A stretch of DNA of 5,264 nucleotides, from NCBI GenBank assembly GCA_019413955.1, contig DXMX01000048.1, positions 3,679-8,942 on the forward strand, read 5' to 3'. The position numbers were made by a program, and so were the translations under genes. Below, in pieces: positions 4,526-5,264 of this stretch. Within the stretch, counting starts at the first letter, position 1; each line of letters opens with the position of its first letter. This stretch comes from Collinsella sp. GTDB taxonomy: Bacteria; Actinomycetota; Coriobacteriia; Coriobacteriales; Coriobacteriaceae. Under the pieces are notes generated by a model that did no database searches, was not told where the DNA came from, and saw nothing but the letters and a program-made list of their open reading frames with translations.

Positions 4526-5264
4526 TTAGGCCTTGAGGGCCTCCTCGACGGCGACAGCGCAGGCGACGGTGGCACCGACCATGGGGTTGTTGCCCATGCC
4601 GATGAGACCCATCATGTCGACGTGCGCAGGCACGGAGGAAGAACCGGCGAACTGGGCGTCGGAGTGCATACGGCCCATGGTGTCGGTCATGCCGTAAGAG
4701 GCAGGGCCGGCGCCCATGTTGTCCGGGTGCAGGGTACGGCCAGTGCCGCCACCAGAAGCGACGGAGAAGTACTTCTTGCCAGCCTCGAGGCGCTCCTTCT
4801 TGTAGGTGCCAGCGACGGGGTGCTGGAAGCGCGTGGGGTTGGTGGAGTTACCGGTAATCGAGATGTCGACGTTCTCGTGCCACATGATGGCAACGCCCTC
4901 GCGGACGTCGTCGGCGCCGTAGCAGTTGACGGCGGCGCGGGGACCATCGGAGTAGGGGATGGTCTCGACGACCTTGAGCTCGCCCGTGAAGTAGTCGAAC
5001 TGGGTCTTCACGTAGGTGAAGCCGTTGATGCGGGCGATGATCTGAGCAGCGTCCTTGCCCAGACCGTTGAGGATAACGCGCAGCGGCTTCTTACGAGCCT
5101 TGTTGGCGTTCAGAGCCAGGCCGATAGCGCCTTCAGCGGCAGCGAAGGACTCGTGGCCAGCCAGGAAGGCGAAGCACTCGGTGTCGTCGGAGAGCAGCAT
5201 AGCGCCCAGGTTGCCGTGGCCCAGACCGACCTTGCGGTCCTCGGCGACGGAGCCGGGAACGGTG
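4526..5264 (-). CDS. GGGtGRT-family protein (5' end off the window)
   Basis: The frame is open from the right edge to the TAA at 4526-4528, giving the last 245 residues of a protein whose family is roughly 330 long; the true start is outside. The family-naming motif GGGTGRT is encoded at 4733-4753 and is followed by LHPDNMGAGPASYGMTDTMG and a Gly/Met-rich tail (MMGLIGMGNNPMVGATVACA). The visible part begins VPGSVAEDRKVGLGHGNLGA, also characteristic. There is no signal peptide or membrane span in the part seen, so a cytosolic protein is likely. The family occurs mostly in anaerobes and has no established biochemical role that I know of; I recall neighbours of the iron-sulfur scaffold (NifU-like) type in clostridia, but that neighbour is not visible here. 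Codon use is strongly biased (GGC, AAC, AAG, CTG), which suggests high expression. The internal ATG at 5198-5200 is not the start, because conserved sequence continues upstream. Confidence 0.88.
   Translation of the reverse strand, partial: TVPGSVAEDRKVGLGHGNLGAMLLSDDTECFAFLAGHESFAAAEGAIGLALNANKARKKPLRVILNGLGKDAAQIIARINGFTYVKTQFDYFTGELKVVETIPYSDGPRAAVNCYGADDVREGVAIMWHENVDISITGNSTNPTRFQHPVAGTYKKERLEAGKKYFSVASGGGTGRTLHPDNMGAGPASYGMTDTMGRMHSDAQFAGSSSVPAHVDMMGLIGMGNNPMVGATVACAVAVEEALKA

Overview
The window looks like chromosome from a moderately GC-rich, anaerobic Gram-positive of the Coriobacteriia type (Collinsella or a close relative is my best guess). The basis is the GC-rich third positions, tRNA genes with encoded CCA ends, a GGGtGRT-family protein, and a cytosolic fumarate-reductase-like flavoprotein. 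The organism assignment is inference; no rRNA or species marker is present.

Layout, left to right. Positions 1-1176 (minus) hold a nearly complete fold-type I PLP aminotransferase whose stop codon lies just beyond the left edge. Positions 1177-1341 are a divergent intergenic region: a good promoter on the plus strand for the tRNA operon and, on the other strand, a leader in which the Shine-Dalgarno sequence of the aminotransferase can pair with an upstream repeat. Positions 1342-1636 (plus) carry tRNA-His(GTG), tRNA-Lys(CTT) and a second, slightly diverged tRNA-Lys(CTT), closed by a strong intrinsic terminator at 1647-1677. Positions 1721-2581 (minus) encode a DinD-like protein (Bro-N family), convergent with the tRNA operon and more AT-rich than its neighbours; I read it as the accessory gene of the window. 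Positions 2582-2742 hold two perfect hairpins and a possible dinD promoter. Positions 2743-4269 (minus) encode a 508-residue FAD-dependent oxidoreductase of the fumarate reductase / succinate dehydrogenase / L-aspartate oxidase superfamily. Positions 4270-4453 are its upstream region with short repeats. Positions 4454-4490 are the intrinsic terminator of the next gene, and 4526-5264 (minus) is the C-terminal 245 residues of a GGGtGRT-family protein that runs off the right edge.

The four protein genes all lie on the minus strand, but leaders or terminators separate them, so they look like independent units rather than one operon. Nothing links their functions except general amino-acid and redox metabolism around an acquired dinD. 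I do not see a clear new multi-gene system. The best leads are the dinD insertion beside the duplicated tRNA-Lys, the two proteins of unassigned function (flavoprotein and GGGtGRT protein), and the possible structured leader of the aminotransferase. No CRISPR array, transposase, integrase or rRNA is visible.
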